NCBI GenBank assembly: GCA_022566535.1
Contig: JADFIR010000012.1
Coordinates: 1 to 64,000, forward strand
Length of the DNA stretch: 64,000 bases
Direction: 5' to 3'
Source of the DNA: Planctomycetota bacterium
GTDB lineage: Bacteria; Planctomycetota; Phycisphaerae; Phycisphaerales; SM1A02
Shown: positions 17,378-25,747 of the stretch, piece by piece
Layout of the letters: each line of letters opens with the position of its first letter
Numbering within the stretch: position 1 is the first letter of the stretch
The notes under the pieces: model-generated
Told to the model about the DNA's origin: nothing
The model's input: only the letters and a program-made list of their open reading frames with translations
The model's database searches: none
Translations under genes and position numbers: made by a program

Positions 17378-17390
17378 CGCGTTCGCCCAC

Positions 17391-17461
17391 TGGGGATTGG
17401 TGTAACGGTAGCACGGCTGACTCTGGATCAGTTAGTCTGAGTTCGAATCTCAGATCCCCAG
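17391..17461 (+). tRNA. tRNA-Gln (anticodon CUG)
   Basis: A full cloverleaf can be drawn: acceptor arms TGGGGAT and ATCCCCA, D-arm with GG, anticodon stem GCTGA/TCAGT around the loop C-T-CTG-G-A, and T-arm CTGAG-TTCGAAT-CTCAG. The discriminator is G. CCA is not encoded (GCTT follows). The anticodon reads CAG codons. It is isolated from other tRNAs and has its own promoter. Confidence 0.93.
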
Positions 17462-17578
17462 CTTTCGAGGCTTCCCGCGGGCATCAGACGTCGGCGGCAT
17501 TTCTTGCCGCCATGTCGGTTGCGGGATGAGGATGCGGCGGCTCCTGCGCCGAGCCATGGGAATCCGCACACTTCTCCA

Positions 17579-17606
17579 TTGCCTCAGAGGAAGTGCGCGG
17601 TACACT
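17579..17606 (+). promoter_or_regulatory. Promoter candidate of the dockerin-tailed protein gene
   Basis: TTGCCT (17579-17584), a 16-nt spacer and TACACT (17601-17606) lie about 40 nt before the start codon. The form is the same as for tRNA-Gln, folC and leuS. Confidence 0.5.
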
Positions 17607-17647
17607 GGGAGCGCCGTGCGGCGTCTTCACCGGGAGGAGGTGCAGCC

Positions 17648-19180
17648 ATGTCGTCCAGCCATCAATCCGTGAAATGGGCGGTCACCGCCATCGCTGTGCT
17701 TGGGGCGATGATGTTGACCTCGGCCGCCGCCCAGGCCGGCAGCATTGAGGCGATCTACACCAACATTGCCGGCCACCAGACCGCACAGGTTCCGGGAGTG
17801 CCCGGTGAGCAGTTCCGGTCGCCCCTGGTCCCGTTTCTCACTCTGTACGGCAGCCCGATCGGAGCGCATTGGATCTTCAAGGCGTTCACCGACAATCCGA
17901 ACTCCGATGCCAACGACGTGATCGTCGTCGGCTCGGGGCGCATGGGGACCGTGGTCGCCAAGGAAGGCGATCCCTCTCCCATTGGCGATCTGACCTACGG
18001 CTTTATGGATTCGGATTGCGGCATCAACAACTCCGCCCGGTACGTCTTCGGCAACCGGCTTTCCGGTGGACCGACGAGTAATGATGAGATCATCTTCACA
18101 TTCGACGGCGCGAATCTCATCACTGCTGTCCGCGAAGGCGATACCGCTCCGGGCTTAGTCGATCCGAGCGGCGTCGAAGACGAGCTGTTCGGCAACTCGC
18201 TCAACTCGGCGCACATCCTCAGTGACAATACGGTCGCCTTTCGTGCCGACTTGATCCAGAACATTCATGATGACTATGAATCGGCACTGTACCAGGGTTC
18301 AATGGTCCTGGTCCAAGAAGGTACACCGGCCGGACCGAGTCCCCGAGAGGTCTTTGATAGCTTTGTCGCGCTGGCCGGCAATACCTTCAGCAGCAGCGCC
18401 GACGGTGGATCATGGATCGTCGAAGCGGACATCATGCCCGGCTTCGGAACGATTGAAGCGGTGGTCGTCAACGGCAGGATCGAGCTGCGCGACGGCGACC
18501 TTCTGGACGGACTCGCCTCGCCGGTGGAGGCCGTCTCTGCCGTAGACATGGCCGGTAACGGCGATTGGTTTGCGATTGGTGGGCTCGCCAACGACGATCG
18601 TTGGGCCGTGCGCAATGGTGTGGTCATCGCCACCACCGGTCAGCCCATTACGCCCAGCGAGCCGGATGAAGTCTTCGCCGGACCCATGCTCGCGGCCAAC
18701 GCCAACTCCGCGGGCGACTTCTTTGTCATCGGCGCCACCTCGAATCCCGATCCGAGCGCGAACCAGGTTGTCGTGCTCAACGCACAGATCGTGATTGCCC
18801 GCTCCGGTGACCCCGTGGACCTCGACGGCGACGGGCTCAACGACGACGACACGTTTATCGAGAGCTTCACAGCCAACGACGCTTTCCTGTCGGATGATCT
18901 GAACGATGATCTGGTCGATGACCGCGAGCTCTACGTGTTCGCGACGTTGCGCAACGGGCGCGGCACGATGCTCGGCCATGCATTCTTGGTCGTGCCGTTG
19001 GCCCAGGCGACATGTCCAGCCGACCTCGACGAGGACGGAAGTGTGGGCATCCTCGACCTGCTCGCGCTGTTAGCGGCCTGGGGAACCAACCCCCTCGGGC
19101 CGCCGGACTTCGACGGCGACGGCACCGTCGGTATCCTCGACCTGCTTGCCCTGCTTGCCAACTGGGGTCCGTGTCCGTGA
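17648..19180 (+). CDS. Secreted protein with C-terminal dockerin-like EF-hand repeats
   Basis: 510 residues. A signal peptide (VKWAVTAIAVLGAMMLTSAAAQA) follows a start with an excellent GGAGGAGG ribosome site. The body has repeated units of the kind 'VREGDTAPGL...S...VAFRAD', as in the DUF7453-type tandem repeats of Planctomycetota exported proteins, probably a beta-propeller. The end carries two nearly identical dockerin/EF-hand-like motifs: DLDEDGSVGILDLLALLAAW and DFDGDGTVGILDLLALLANW, each with a D-x-D-x-D-G calcium loop. Function unknown. A relic of the same tail is found at 19929-19992. Confidence 0.85.
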   Translation: MSSSHQSVKWAVTAIAVLGAMMLTSAAAQAGSIEAIYTNIAGHQTAQVPGVPGEQFRSPLVPFLTLYGSPIGAHWIFKAFTDNPNSDANDVIVVGSGRMGTVVAKEGDPSPIGDLTYGFMDSDCGINNSARYVFGNRLSGGPTSNDEIIFTFDGANLITAVREGDTAPGLVDPSGVEDELFGNSLNSAHILSDNTVAFRADLIQNIHDDYESALYQGSMVLVQEGTPAGPSPREVFDSFVALAGNTFSSSADGGSWIVEADIMPGFGTIEAVVVNGRIELRDGDLLDGLASPVEAVSAVDMAGNGDWFAIGGLANDDRWAVRNGVVIATTGQPITPSEPDEVFAGPMLAANANSAGDFFVIGATSNPDPSANQVVVLNAQIVIARSGDPVDLDGDGLNDDDTFIESFTANDAFLSDDLNDDLVDDRELYVFATLRNGRGTMLGHAFLVVPLAQATCPADLDEDGSVGILDLLALLAAWGTNPLGPPDFDGDGTVGILDLLALLANWGPCP

Positions 19181-19355
19181 GCACGGCAGTTGAGGCGCTC
19201 ACCGCTTGATCGCTCTCGCCAGTCGTCATGGGCTTCGTGGTCGCTCTACCGCAGCGTGTGGCACTTCTCGCTGACCGTTCGTATGACGCGATCATCAATG
19301 CCGTCTGGTTGACTTAGTACGTGGCCCTGATCCCAAGAGGGCGATACCCCCGAAG

Positions 19356-19796
19356 TCACAGAATCGCCTGAGCTCCTGTGGTCGCGACGGTGTGATCGTC
19401 TTCGACCGTTGAGCCGGAGACGCCGATCGCCCCGATGACGGTGCCTTCGGTGGTCTTCAGCGGCACGCCCCCCGGGAAGCTGATGAGGCCGCCATTGGAA
19501 TGCTCGATGTTGTACAGCGGCCCGCCGGGCTGCGATAGCTTGCCGATCTCACCCGTGGGCATGTCGAACAGTCGCGCGGTCCGCGCCTTCTTGATGGCGA
19601 TGTCAATACTGCCGAGCCACGCGCCATCCATGCGGAGAAACGCTTTGAGATTGCCACCAGCATCGACCACGGCGATATTCATCTTTGTGTTGATCTGTGC
19701 AGCCTTCGCCTTCGCTGCATCCACAATCGCCCGTGCCTGTACGGCACTGATGTCGTGCGTCGTGAGGGTGTCCGGGAGTGTGAGGGTCTCGGCCAT
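19356..19796 (-). CDS. GlcG/HbpS-family (DUF336) protein
   Basis: 146 residues, the full length of the family. The pattern [21 protein letters not shown]...[13 protein letters not shown], then [12 protein letters not shown] and [22 protein letters not shown], is typical. Members include haem-binding HbpS and the GlcG proteins of unknown role. The start has AAAGGAG about 9 nt upstream. It lacks a signal peptide, so it is probably cytoplasmic. The ~175 nt between its stop and the dockerin gene show no feature. Confidence 0.85.
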   Translation of the reverse strand: MAETLTLPDTLTTHDISAVQARAIVDAAKAKAAQINTKMNIAVVDAGGNLKAFLRMDGAWLGSIDIAIKKARTARLFDMPTGEIGKLSQPGGPLYNIEHSNGGLISFPGGVPLKTTEGTVIGAIGVSGSTVEDDHTVATTGAQAIL

Positions 19797-19928
19797 CGAT
19801 CAATTCTCCTTTGCTTGGCATAGCTTGGCGGAATCGACGCGCAGCAAGTTTCGCAGGTCTGGGCGAGGCCGTCAATGCCGAGCTACCCCTGGGCGACAGA
19901 AAGGGTGCCTTCCCAGACCAGAGCAAGT

Positions 19929-19992
19929 CGATGGCACCGTCGGTATCCTCGACCTGCTGGCGCTGCTGGCCAATTGGGGCCCGTGCCCGTAA
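19929..19992 (+). pseudogene. Relic of a dockerin-like C-terminal tail
   Basis: The frame reads VDGTVGILDLLALLANWGPCP and a stop, a near copy of the last 20 codons at 19119-19180. No signal peptide or body precedes it in frame, because upstream lies the antisense end of the GlcG gene. A further D-G-D-G-D-N-D stretch at about 20012-20030 in another frame may be more of the same debris. The rest of 19797-20142 shows no intact gene. Confidence 0.7.
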
Positions 19993-20142
19993 GCGGCGAG
20001 TTTGATGGTGATGGCGACAACGATTCGGCCGACCCTATGCTCGACACGGTCGGCGGGAAACAAGCGCACGCCTTTTCACCACAGGTTGCACCGCGTTCTC
20101 AGGATGGATACACCCTGTGGAGCAGGGACCGCATCTTGATGC

Positions 20143-20484
20143 TCATGCTTCACCGCCTTCGTCTCTAAGCTGATCGTCAGAGTCACCATCACCCCGAGCA
20201 TCGATTGCCTGATCGATGGCGTCGATGATGCTTGTCTGTACAAATGATTGCGGCGGCAGATCCGGTTGCTTGCCGACTGCAATATCAAGCGTCTTTGTGG
20301 CGGCACTGACGGTGACAGCCGGCTCCTCCTCGTGTGCTTGCACTCCTGCAGAGTCGGGGAGAGTCAGCGCTCGCAACGTCACCACCCAATCCTCGAAACC
20401 GAATTCTTGGAGTCGCTCGTCGCCCGTCTGGCGGACTTCTCTCCAAAATTCATCGAGTTCGAGTCCGCCTTGGAGCCTGATCAT
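20143..20484 (-). CDS. Hypothetical acidic protein
   Basis: 113 residues with start ATG 20484 and no strong ribosome site. It is acidic, with helix-like segments (LELDEFWREVRQTGDERLQE) and a low-complexity C-terminus (ARGDGDSDDQLRDEGGEA). I recognise no family. Codon choice looks coding-like, and the gene lies downstream of the ferredoxin gene on the same strand, but it could be a chance ORF in a debris-rich area. Confidence 0.4.
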   Translation of the reverse strand: MIRLQGGLELDEFWREVRQTGDERLQEFGFEDWVVTLRALTLPDSAGVQAHEEEPAVTVSAATKTLDIAVGKQPDLPPQSFVQTSIIDAIDQAIDARGDGDSDDQLRDEGGEA

Positions 20485-20637
20485 GCCTCACCGCCTCTCT
20501 CATCCAGCTCGTTGAGCGAATCGCATCCGCCGCCGGATTCGACGCAAGCAGGTCAACCGCAGCGGGTGCGCAGGCCGGGAGCCAATGGTGAGATCAACTT
20601 GCCTGCGCCGTGCTTCGGGACCTCCAACGTGCACTGC

Positions 20638-20976
20638 TCAGCTGCCTTGGGCGCTCTCGTCGAGCATATCGCGTTTGCTTTCGACATCCTTGAACTCGTC
20701 CGCCTCCGGCAGCCCATCCTTCTGCTCGGTGATCTCCGGCCAATCGACGGCAAGGCGGGCGTTGACTTCGACGTACTCGGCCCACTTCTGGGGTAGGTCG
20801 TCCTCGGAGAAGATCGCATCGACCGGACACTCGGGCACGCAGAGGTCGCAGTCAATGCAAACCTCCGGATCGATGACCAGACAGTTTGCACCTTCGCGAA
20901 AAGCGTCGACCGGACACACGGTTACGCAATCGGTGTACTTGCACTTGATGCATGGTTCCGCAACCACGTAGGTCAT
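20638..20976 (-). CDS. fdxA: Seven-iron ferredoxin (FdxA type)
   Basis: 112 residues. The N-terminal half carries a [3Fe-4S]/[4Fe-4S] arrangement: [18 protein letters not shown] and [16 protein letters not shown]. The longer C-terminal extension ([20 protein letters not shown] and onward) is typical of FdxA-type ferredoxins. It is a small cytoplasmic electron carrier; the partner enzyme is not evident from the neighbours. Confidence 0.92.
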   Translation of the reverse strand: MTYVVAEPCIKCKYTDCVTVCPVDAFREGANCLVIDPEVCIDCDLCVPECPVDAIFSEDDLPQKWAEYVEVNARLAVDWPEITEQKDGLPEADEFKDVESKRDMLDESAQGS

Positions 20977-21036
20977 AATCCGTCGCCTTCGGTAGAACCG
21001 TGAAGAGCACAGTCTCTCAGCCGCCAGCCATCCACC

Positions 21037-21414
21037 TCAGGAATCCCGCTGGGCAGCGCCGGCGCGGCGGGCCTTGATGAAGGACCGAATGCACAACACC
21101 ACGAAGACCGCACAGAGCGCAGCCACCACAACCTGCATTGTGACTGCGGTCGAAATCTCAATCTCCTCTCCGACAATGAGTTTCTTCACGATCCGGAAGA
21201 GGGATCCGACCAGACCGAGCAAGGCGATGAGGGCTGCGGCGTGCATCGCGTGTTTTCGCATGCGCTCCTTCAGAGCGACCAGACCCAGAAGCAGCAGCGG
21301 CAGGCCGAAGAACGCCGGGATCAACGCCGTTATGTGCGCGCTACCGGTGCCGACGTAGCCGCCAAGGCCTAGAGCGATCAGCACGAGGCCGAGTCCGATT
21401 GTAATCTTTGCCAT
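21037..21414 (-). CDS. Small integral membrane protein
   Basis: 125 residues with about four membrane helices (ITIGLGLVLIALGLGGYVG, ITALIPAFFGLPLLLLGLVA, AALIALLGLVGSLFRIV, VVVAALCAVFVVLCIRS) and a basic tail. ATG 21414 has GAGGAG 9 nt upstream, better than the longer in-frame GTG-type start. It resembles small conserved planctomycetal membrane proteins, but no domain is recognised. Confidence 0.7.
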   Translation of the reverse strand: MAKITIGLGLVLIALGLGGYVGTGSAHITALIPAFFGLPLLLLGLVALKERMRKHAMHAAALIALLGLVGSLFRIVKKLIVGEEIEISTAVTMQVVVAALCAVFVVLCIRSFIKARRAGAAQRDS

Positions 21415-21638
21415 TGACCTACGCTCCTCTGCTAGAGGTACTGAGGTTCGCATGGCTGCTTGCTAAGCAGCCCGGACACTCGTCAGCTATCTTACCCGGC
21501 CCAATGCCGGGGGCAGCGAGTGAAGCGGCTGTCCTGCTGGGCGAGATGCTCGCCGTGGACTGGGAGGACGGGTAGGTCATCATCCGGCTATCGTTGGGTC
21601 GTGAAACGCCGCCATTCCGACCTCCTCGCCGATGTGGT

Positions 21639-21941
21639 TCAACCGACTGCGAAGCTGGGGATCAACCGTCTCAAGATCGCCGCCCATCGAGCCCGCCGCA
21701 TCGCTCCAAGCAGCGGCATACCCACGCGGAGCAGATCGGATAGCTGGCGATAGGCCGTGGCCAGGTGCTGCGACGACACTCTTCGTTTTAGGCGCGGTCG
21801 TTCATGAACCCGGCGGACTCGTACCGGCGCCAGATCCCGCCCGGCCAGGTCCGCCAGCACCGCCTGTTCGCTTGCCGCGGTCAGAGTCCCGATCACCCGC
21901 TGACCAGCCGGATCACGCGCGATGTACGAGAACGTCGTCAT
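21639..21941 (-). pseudogene. Truncated type II secretion / type IV pilus F-family protein
   Basis: The first ~75 residues match the start of GspF/PilC proteins: MTTFSYIARDPAGQRVIGTL, then SEQAVLADLAGRDLAPVRV and the SSQHLATAYRQLSDLLRVGM stretch. After MPLLGAM the homology stops and the frame ends 25 residues later; the full family length is about 400. In another frame downstream (about 21580-21700) a further coding-like stretch ends at a stop. No gspE or gspG lies nearby, so it is a fragment left by deletion or transposition. Confidence 0.65.
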
Positions 21942-22040
21942 CGTCGGCCCGATTGTAGGTTACCGCCGCTTCCCGTTTGGGTTGCAAGGAGCGTACCCTG
22001 GCCGCAGCGGATGCATATCCGCCGAAACCCTTCCGCTGTC

Positions 22041-22125
22041 TCACAACGTCGTGTTCTGCTGCTTGGTGTCGGTGCCGGCCGGAATGTGGCAGAGAATCCG
22101 GCGCGTGATCTTGACGCTACACGTC
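22041..22125 (-). pseudogene. Relic of an acs C-terminus
   Basis: The minus-strand frame reads KITRRILCHIPAGTDTKQ, then QNTTL and a stop. The intact acs gene 400 bp away ends [18 protein letters not shown], then DTTTLEDL. The match includes the region after the acetylation-site lysine. It is a decayed partial copy, and the flanks are unrelated. Confidence 0.65.
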
Positions 22126-22140
22126 CCAAGGGAGCACTGT

Positions 22141-22383
22141 TCAAGCTGCAACGACTGGAATCGTCCGAACCTGAGAAGCTTCTTGGGGATTCTTTGCGGC
22201 GCGCTCGGCACGCTTTACAACCTCGGCGGGGAAATAACGGTGGCCGCAGCGATCGCACCTGCCAATGGTCGCGCCATCGATCAGCACCATCCTGCCACAC
22301 ACCTTGATCGGTTCATCTCTAGCCACAATGGGCTGGACCGTCCCGGAGCAGAAATCGCAACAATGTGGCTTGTACTTGCTCAT
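22141..22383 (-). CDS. YgiT-type zinc-finger protein (orphan antitoxin-like)
   Basis: 80 residues. CCDFCSGTVQPIVA and CDRCGHRYFPAEVV give the CxxC...CxxC arrangement of YgiT/MqsA N-terminal zinc fingers. The DNA-binding Xre half of MqsA is absent. These small proteins are usually encoded next to a toxin of the DUF4258 or MqsR type, but here only debris lies on each side, so it is an orphan. A TATGAT hexamer ends 11 nt before the ATG and could be its -10 box. Confidence 0.75.
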   Translation of the reverse strand: MSKYKPHCCDFCSGTVQPIVARDEPIKVCGRMVLIDGATIGRCDRCGHRYFPAEVVKRAERAAKNPQEASQVRTIPVVAA

Positions 22384-22440
22384 TACTCAGATTCATCATA
22401 GCTATCCCCGGCGAGGAGCGTGGGTCGCGCTCGTCGATCA

Positions 22441-22468
22441 CAGCCCATCCCACCACGGCGGTGGGCTG
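22441..22468 (-). terminator. Hairpin downstream of acs
   Basis: CAGCCCA and TGGGCTG form a 7-bp stem around a G+C-rich loop, with an alternative inner CCCACC/GGTGGG pairing. It lies 43 nt after the acs stop on the transcribed side. No T-run follows, so the terminator role is tentative. Confidence 0.35.
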
Positions 22469-22510
22469 TCTCGATTTCCTTGATGCCTTGGCGCCTCGAT
22501 GCCTTCCCCG

Positions 22511-24544
22511 TCACCCTTCTTCGCTCCCGCGCAGGCGGGCGAGGACGGAGAGATCTTCCAGCGTGGTGGTGTCCTGTTTCGTATCGGTGCCGGCGGCGAT
22601 GTCGCGCAAAAGCCTGCGCATGATTTTGCCCGAGCGCGTCTTGGGTAGGGCATCGGTGAAGCGGATCAGGTCCGGCCGAGCAATCGCGCCGATTTCCTTG
22701 CCCACATGATGGAAAAGCTCATCGCGCAGCGCCGGGCTGGGACTGTGGCTCTGGTCAAGTGTAACAAACGCAGCGATGGCGGTGCCCTTGATCTCGTGGG
22801 GCATGCCGACCACCGCGGCCTCCACCACCGCCGGGTGGCTGACCAGAGCCGACTCAATCTCCATCGTGCCGAGGCGATGGCCGGCCACGTTGATCACATC
22901 ATCGACCCGGCCCATGATCCAGAAGTAGCCGCGCTCATCACGCCGAGCCCCGTCGCCGGTCAAGTAGGCGCCGGGAATCCGCGAAAAATACGTGTCGATG
23001 AACCGCTGGCGGTCGCCGTAGATTCCGCGGAGCATGGCCGGCCAGGGTTTGCGAATGACCAGGAGCCCGCCGACGTTGGCCGGCTGCTCTTCGCCCTGTT
23101 CATTGACCACCGCAGCGTCGATACCAAAGAACGGAAGCGTGCAACTCCCGGGGACGGCCGGCGTCGCACCGGGCATCGGCATGATCAACTGCCCGCCGGT
23201 TTCCGTCTGCCACCACGTATCGACGATCGGGCAGTGTTCGGAGCCGATGACGCGGCGGTACCACATCCACGCTTCGGGGTTGATCGGCTCACCCACCGTG
23301 CCGAGCAGTTTCAGGCTGGATAGATCGTGCTTGCGAGGGTGCTCATCGCCCCATTTCATAAAGGCGCGAATCGCCGTCGGAGCAGTGTAGAACTGCGTGA
23401 CGTTGTGCCGCTCGACGATATCCCAGAAGCGGTCCTCGGCTGGAAAGTTCGGCGCACCTTCATACATGAAGCTCGGCACGCGGGTCGGCAGGATGCCATA
23501 GACGATGTAGCTGTGCCCGGTAACCCACCCGATGTCAGCGGTGCACCAGTAGACTTGCCCACGGTCTGGGACGAGGTTGAACACATATTTGCTCGTGAGG
23601 TAGGTGTAAACCATGTACCCGCCGGTGGTGTGCACGATGCCCTTGGGCTTGCCGGTCGAGCCGGAGGTGTAGAGCAAGAAGAGCATGTCCTCGCTGTCCA
23701 TCGCTTCGCAGGGGCAGTCATCGGACGCCTCGGCCGTTAGCTCGTGCCACCAATGGTCGCGCCCCTCCGTCCAGGCGATGTCGTTTCCACACCGCTTCAA
23801 CACGATGACGGTCTCGACAAGATTGGTCATGCCGGCCGCGGCATCGACGTTGGCTTTGAGCGGCACGATCTTGCCTCGCCGCCAGCCGCCATCGGCCGTG
23901 ACGATGACCCGGCTCTTGGCGTCCTGAACCCGGTCAACAATTGCCTGGCTGGAGAACCCGCCGAAGATCACCGAATGAACGGCCCCGATGCGGGCACAGG
24001 CGAGCATGGCGATCGCTAACTGGGGCACCATGCCCATGTACAACGTCACCACATCGCCCTTCCGCACGCCGAGCTTCTTGAGCACGTTCGCAAACCTGCT
24101 CACCTCGCGCAGCAGGTCGTTGTAGGTGAGCCTGCGAATCTCAGGGAAGGCTTGAGGCTTGTCCGCTGGCGGCCCAGAGGCTTGGGGGGCAGAGGTGGGT
24201 TCACCCTCCCAGATGATCGCCACCTGGTCGCCGAAGCCGTTGTTGACCTGCCGATCAACACAGTTGTGGCAGATATTCGTCTTCCCGCCGAGAAACCATT
24301 TCGCATCCGGCTCCTTCCATTGGAGCACCTTGGTCCACTTCTCGAACCAGTCAAGCTCCTGGGCAAACTCGGCCCAGAAGCCTTGCGGGTCCTTGATCGA
24401 GCGGGCGTACATCTCGCGATATTGCTGCATCGAGGAGATATACGCCCCGCCGATGGATTCGCTGAACCCCGCCGGCGGCTCGAACACCCGCTCCTCGTGA
24501 AGGACAGACTCGATACTGCTCGTGTCTCCAATCCTCTCGGACAT
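22511..24544 (-). CDS. acs: Acetyl-CoA synthetase (acetate-CoA ligase)
   Basis: Makes acetyl-CoA from acetate, ATP and CoA through acetyl-AMP. 677 residues, near the 650 norm. The P-loop-like [20 protein letters not shown], the [10 protein letters not shown] motif, and the hinge/A10 region [15 protein letters not shown] (with the lysine that is acetylated by Pat in relatives) are intact. ATG 24544 has GGAGAGG 8 nt upstream. An insertion reading [18 protein letters not shown] at about residues 115-132 is encoded by heptamer-repeat DNA and is not part of the normal enzyme. Confidence 0.95.
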   Translation of the reverse strand: MSERIGDTSSIESVLHEERVFEPPAGFSESIGGAYISSMQQYREMYARSIKDPQGFWAEFAQELDWFEKWTKVLQWKEPDAKWFLGGKTNICHNCVDRQVNNGFGDQVAIIWEGEPTSAPQASGPPADKPQAFPEIRRLTYNDLLREVSRFANVLKKLGVRKGDVVTLYMGMVPQLAIAMLACARIGAVHSVIFGGFSSQAIVDRVQDAKSRVIVTADGGWRRGKIVPLKANVDAAAGMTNLVETVIVLKRCGNDIAWTEGRDHWWHELTAEASDDCPCEAMDSEDMLFLLYTSGSTGKPKGIVHTTGGYMVYTYLTSKYVFNLVPDRGQVYWCTADIGWVTGHSYIVYGILPTRVPSFMYEGAPNFPAEDRFWDIVERHNVTQFYTAPTAIRAFMKWGDEHPRKHDLSSLKLLGTVGEPINPEAWMWYRRVIGSEHCPIVDTWWQTETGGQLIMPMPGATPAVPGSCTLPFFGIDAAVVNEQGEEQPANVGGLLVIRKPWPAMLRGIYGDRQRFIDTYFSRIPGAYLTGDGARRDERGYFWIMGRVDDVINVAGHRLGTMEIESALVSHPAVVEAAVVGMPHEIKGTAIAAFVTLDQSHSPSPALRDELFHHVGKEIGAIARPDLIRFTDALPKTRSGKIMRRLLRDIAAGTDTKQDTTTLEDLSVLARLRGSEEG
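24148..24184 (+). repeat. AGGCTTG heptamers inside acs
   Basis: AGGCTTG occurs in tandem at 24148-24161 and again at 24178-24184. It is the same unit as the intergenic array at 11476. Read on the minus strand it adds a Pro/Gln/Ala-rich loop to acs in frame. Confidence 0.75.
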
Positions 24545-24666
24545 GGCGAGACCTCTCCAAGCGTAAGGAAAACGATCACTGTAACGGATCCGCAACGCCG
24601 ACCAAAAGCAAATCCGCCGATTCCGGAGCCCCATCTCAGACTCAGGACGAGCGAGAACCGCACCGG

Positions 24667-25212
24667 TCACAGCGCGATGGTCGCAAGGTCCCCAGGTGGT
24701 ATCATGCTCGACCAATCGGGTGACGCCCGGGCAACATCCCAGCGACCGACACGCATCACGTCGTTGCCAAAATCTAACACATCAATCCGCCCGTAGGTCG
24801 TCAGAAGGCGATGAAGATTTGACGACAGGCCTTTCGATGACAACAAATACGCCCCTCTTGGCCGACAGACACGACAATACCCCAGGAGTTGACCAACATC
24901 GACGAGCGAGATGGGCTTTGCTTTCAGCTCAACGAAGACGAGTGTGGTCTGCCGCCTCTGCTGTACCGCAGCGACAACATCGACTCTTACTTCCCAGGCG
25001 CTCGATTCTAGAAAACTCGACGCGAGCCCGGCGTCGTTCATGGCGTACCGAAGTTGTCTCCGATCAGTCTTGCGAAGTATCGTTATTGTCGCACGAGGGT
25101 GCTTGTGGCGAAGAAAGTCAGCGAGCCATTCGCGGCAATCACGGACGAGACGAGTCGCCTTTGGCAGGAGAACCTCGGGGGCTTGGGCCTGTCGCGCGAC
25201 CAAGAGTTGCAC
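24667..25212 (-). CDS. Small PD-(D/E)XK-like nuclease candidate (cassette gene 4)
   Basis: 181 residues from a GTG start with an excellent AAAGGAG 8 nt upstream. After a helix ([20 protein letters not shown]) the core shows D78 ([11 protein letters not shown]), then a beta strand with E95-x-K97 ([12 protein letters not shown]) and a following helix with Q108 ([10 protein letters not shown]). This D...ExK...Q order is the PD-(D/E)XK nuclease pattern. I do not recognise a named subfamily. It is a full-length paralogue of the preceding gene, about 39 nt away, and is the last gene of a four-gene low-G+C cassette. Cleavage activity is inferred from the motif only. Confidence 0.65.
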   Translation of the reverse strand: MQLLVARQAQAPEVLLPKATRLVRDCREWLADFLRHKHPRATITILRKTDRRQLRYAMNDAGLASSFLESSAWEVRVDVVAAVQQRRQTTLVFVELKAKPISLVDVGQLLGYCRVCRPRGAYLLSSKGLSSNLHRLLTTYGRIDVLDFGNDVMRVGRWDVARASPDWSSMIPPGDLATIAL

Positions 25213-25251
25213 GGTACGGTCTCCTTTCGAGTAAGACGAACCGCCTCGGCT

Positions 25252-25743
25252 TTAGAGCAAGATGGGTTCCGCATTCGCCGAATCCCAGGTACCAACCCGA
25301 ATATACTGCTCGCCATACCTCAGAATATCCCACCGACCAAAGCGCCGGAGCAGTGTTACCAAACTCGCCGACAGTCCATCAGGTGCAAGAAGAAAAGCAA
25401 AAGTCGGCCGAATGACTTCACATGAAGCCACCATTTCGCCAACATGTGAAATCCGGATCCGATCACTTTTCAACTTGGCGAGGGCGAGGGTTACAGAAGA
25501 CGCGCACCTGATCAGCACAACGGCGTCCATAGTCACCGACCACGTGGACGATTCTGGCCAATTGGTCTCAAGCCCGTGACGCGCTACGAGATCACGGAGC
25601 ATTGAGTTCCGCCCCTCCTCCAAGCATGTCACTTCGGCTTTGGGAAAGCGAGATCGGAGGTGTTCGGCAAGCCACTGGCGCAGCTGTCGAACATGTCTCT
25701 GCTTGCCAGCTCGATTGACATTAGTCTTCGTAGAGGTTGCCAT
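25252..25743 (-). CDS. Catalytically degenerate paralogue of the cassette nuclease (cassette gene 3)
   Basis: 163 residues. It aligns end to end with the next gene: RQWLAEHLRSRFP with [25 protein letters not shown] with [23 protein letters not shown] with [11 protein letters not shown], and VGTWD with VGRWD. D73 is kept, but the ExK position reads A89-K90-L91-K92, so the catalytic Glu is lost, and the helix Gln is E103. It may be a structural or target-recognition partner of the active copy. The start overlaps no gene but lies 4 nt after the stop of cassette gene 2, with GGAG 9 nt upstream. Confidence 0.65.
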   Translation of the reverse strand: MATSTKTNVNRAGKQRHVRQLRQWLAEHLRSRFPKAEVTCLEEGRNSMLRDLVARHGLETNWPESSTWSVTMDAVVLIRCASSVTLALAKLKSDRIRISHVGEMVASCEVIRPTFAFLLAPDGLSASLVTLLRRFGRWDILRYGEQYIRVGTWDSANAEPILL

Positions 25744-25747
25744 CTCG

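Noticed and set aside
20248..20796. Plus-strand frame antisense to ferredoxin
   Set aside because: It overlaps a certain ferredoxin gene and has no family likeness.
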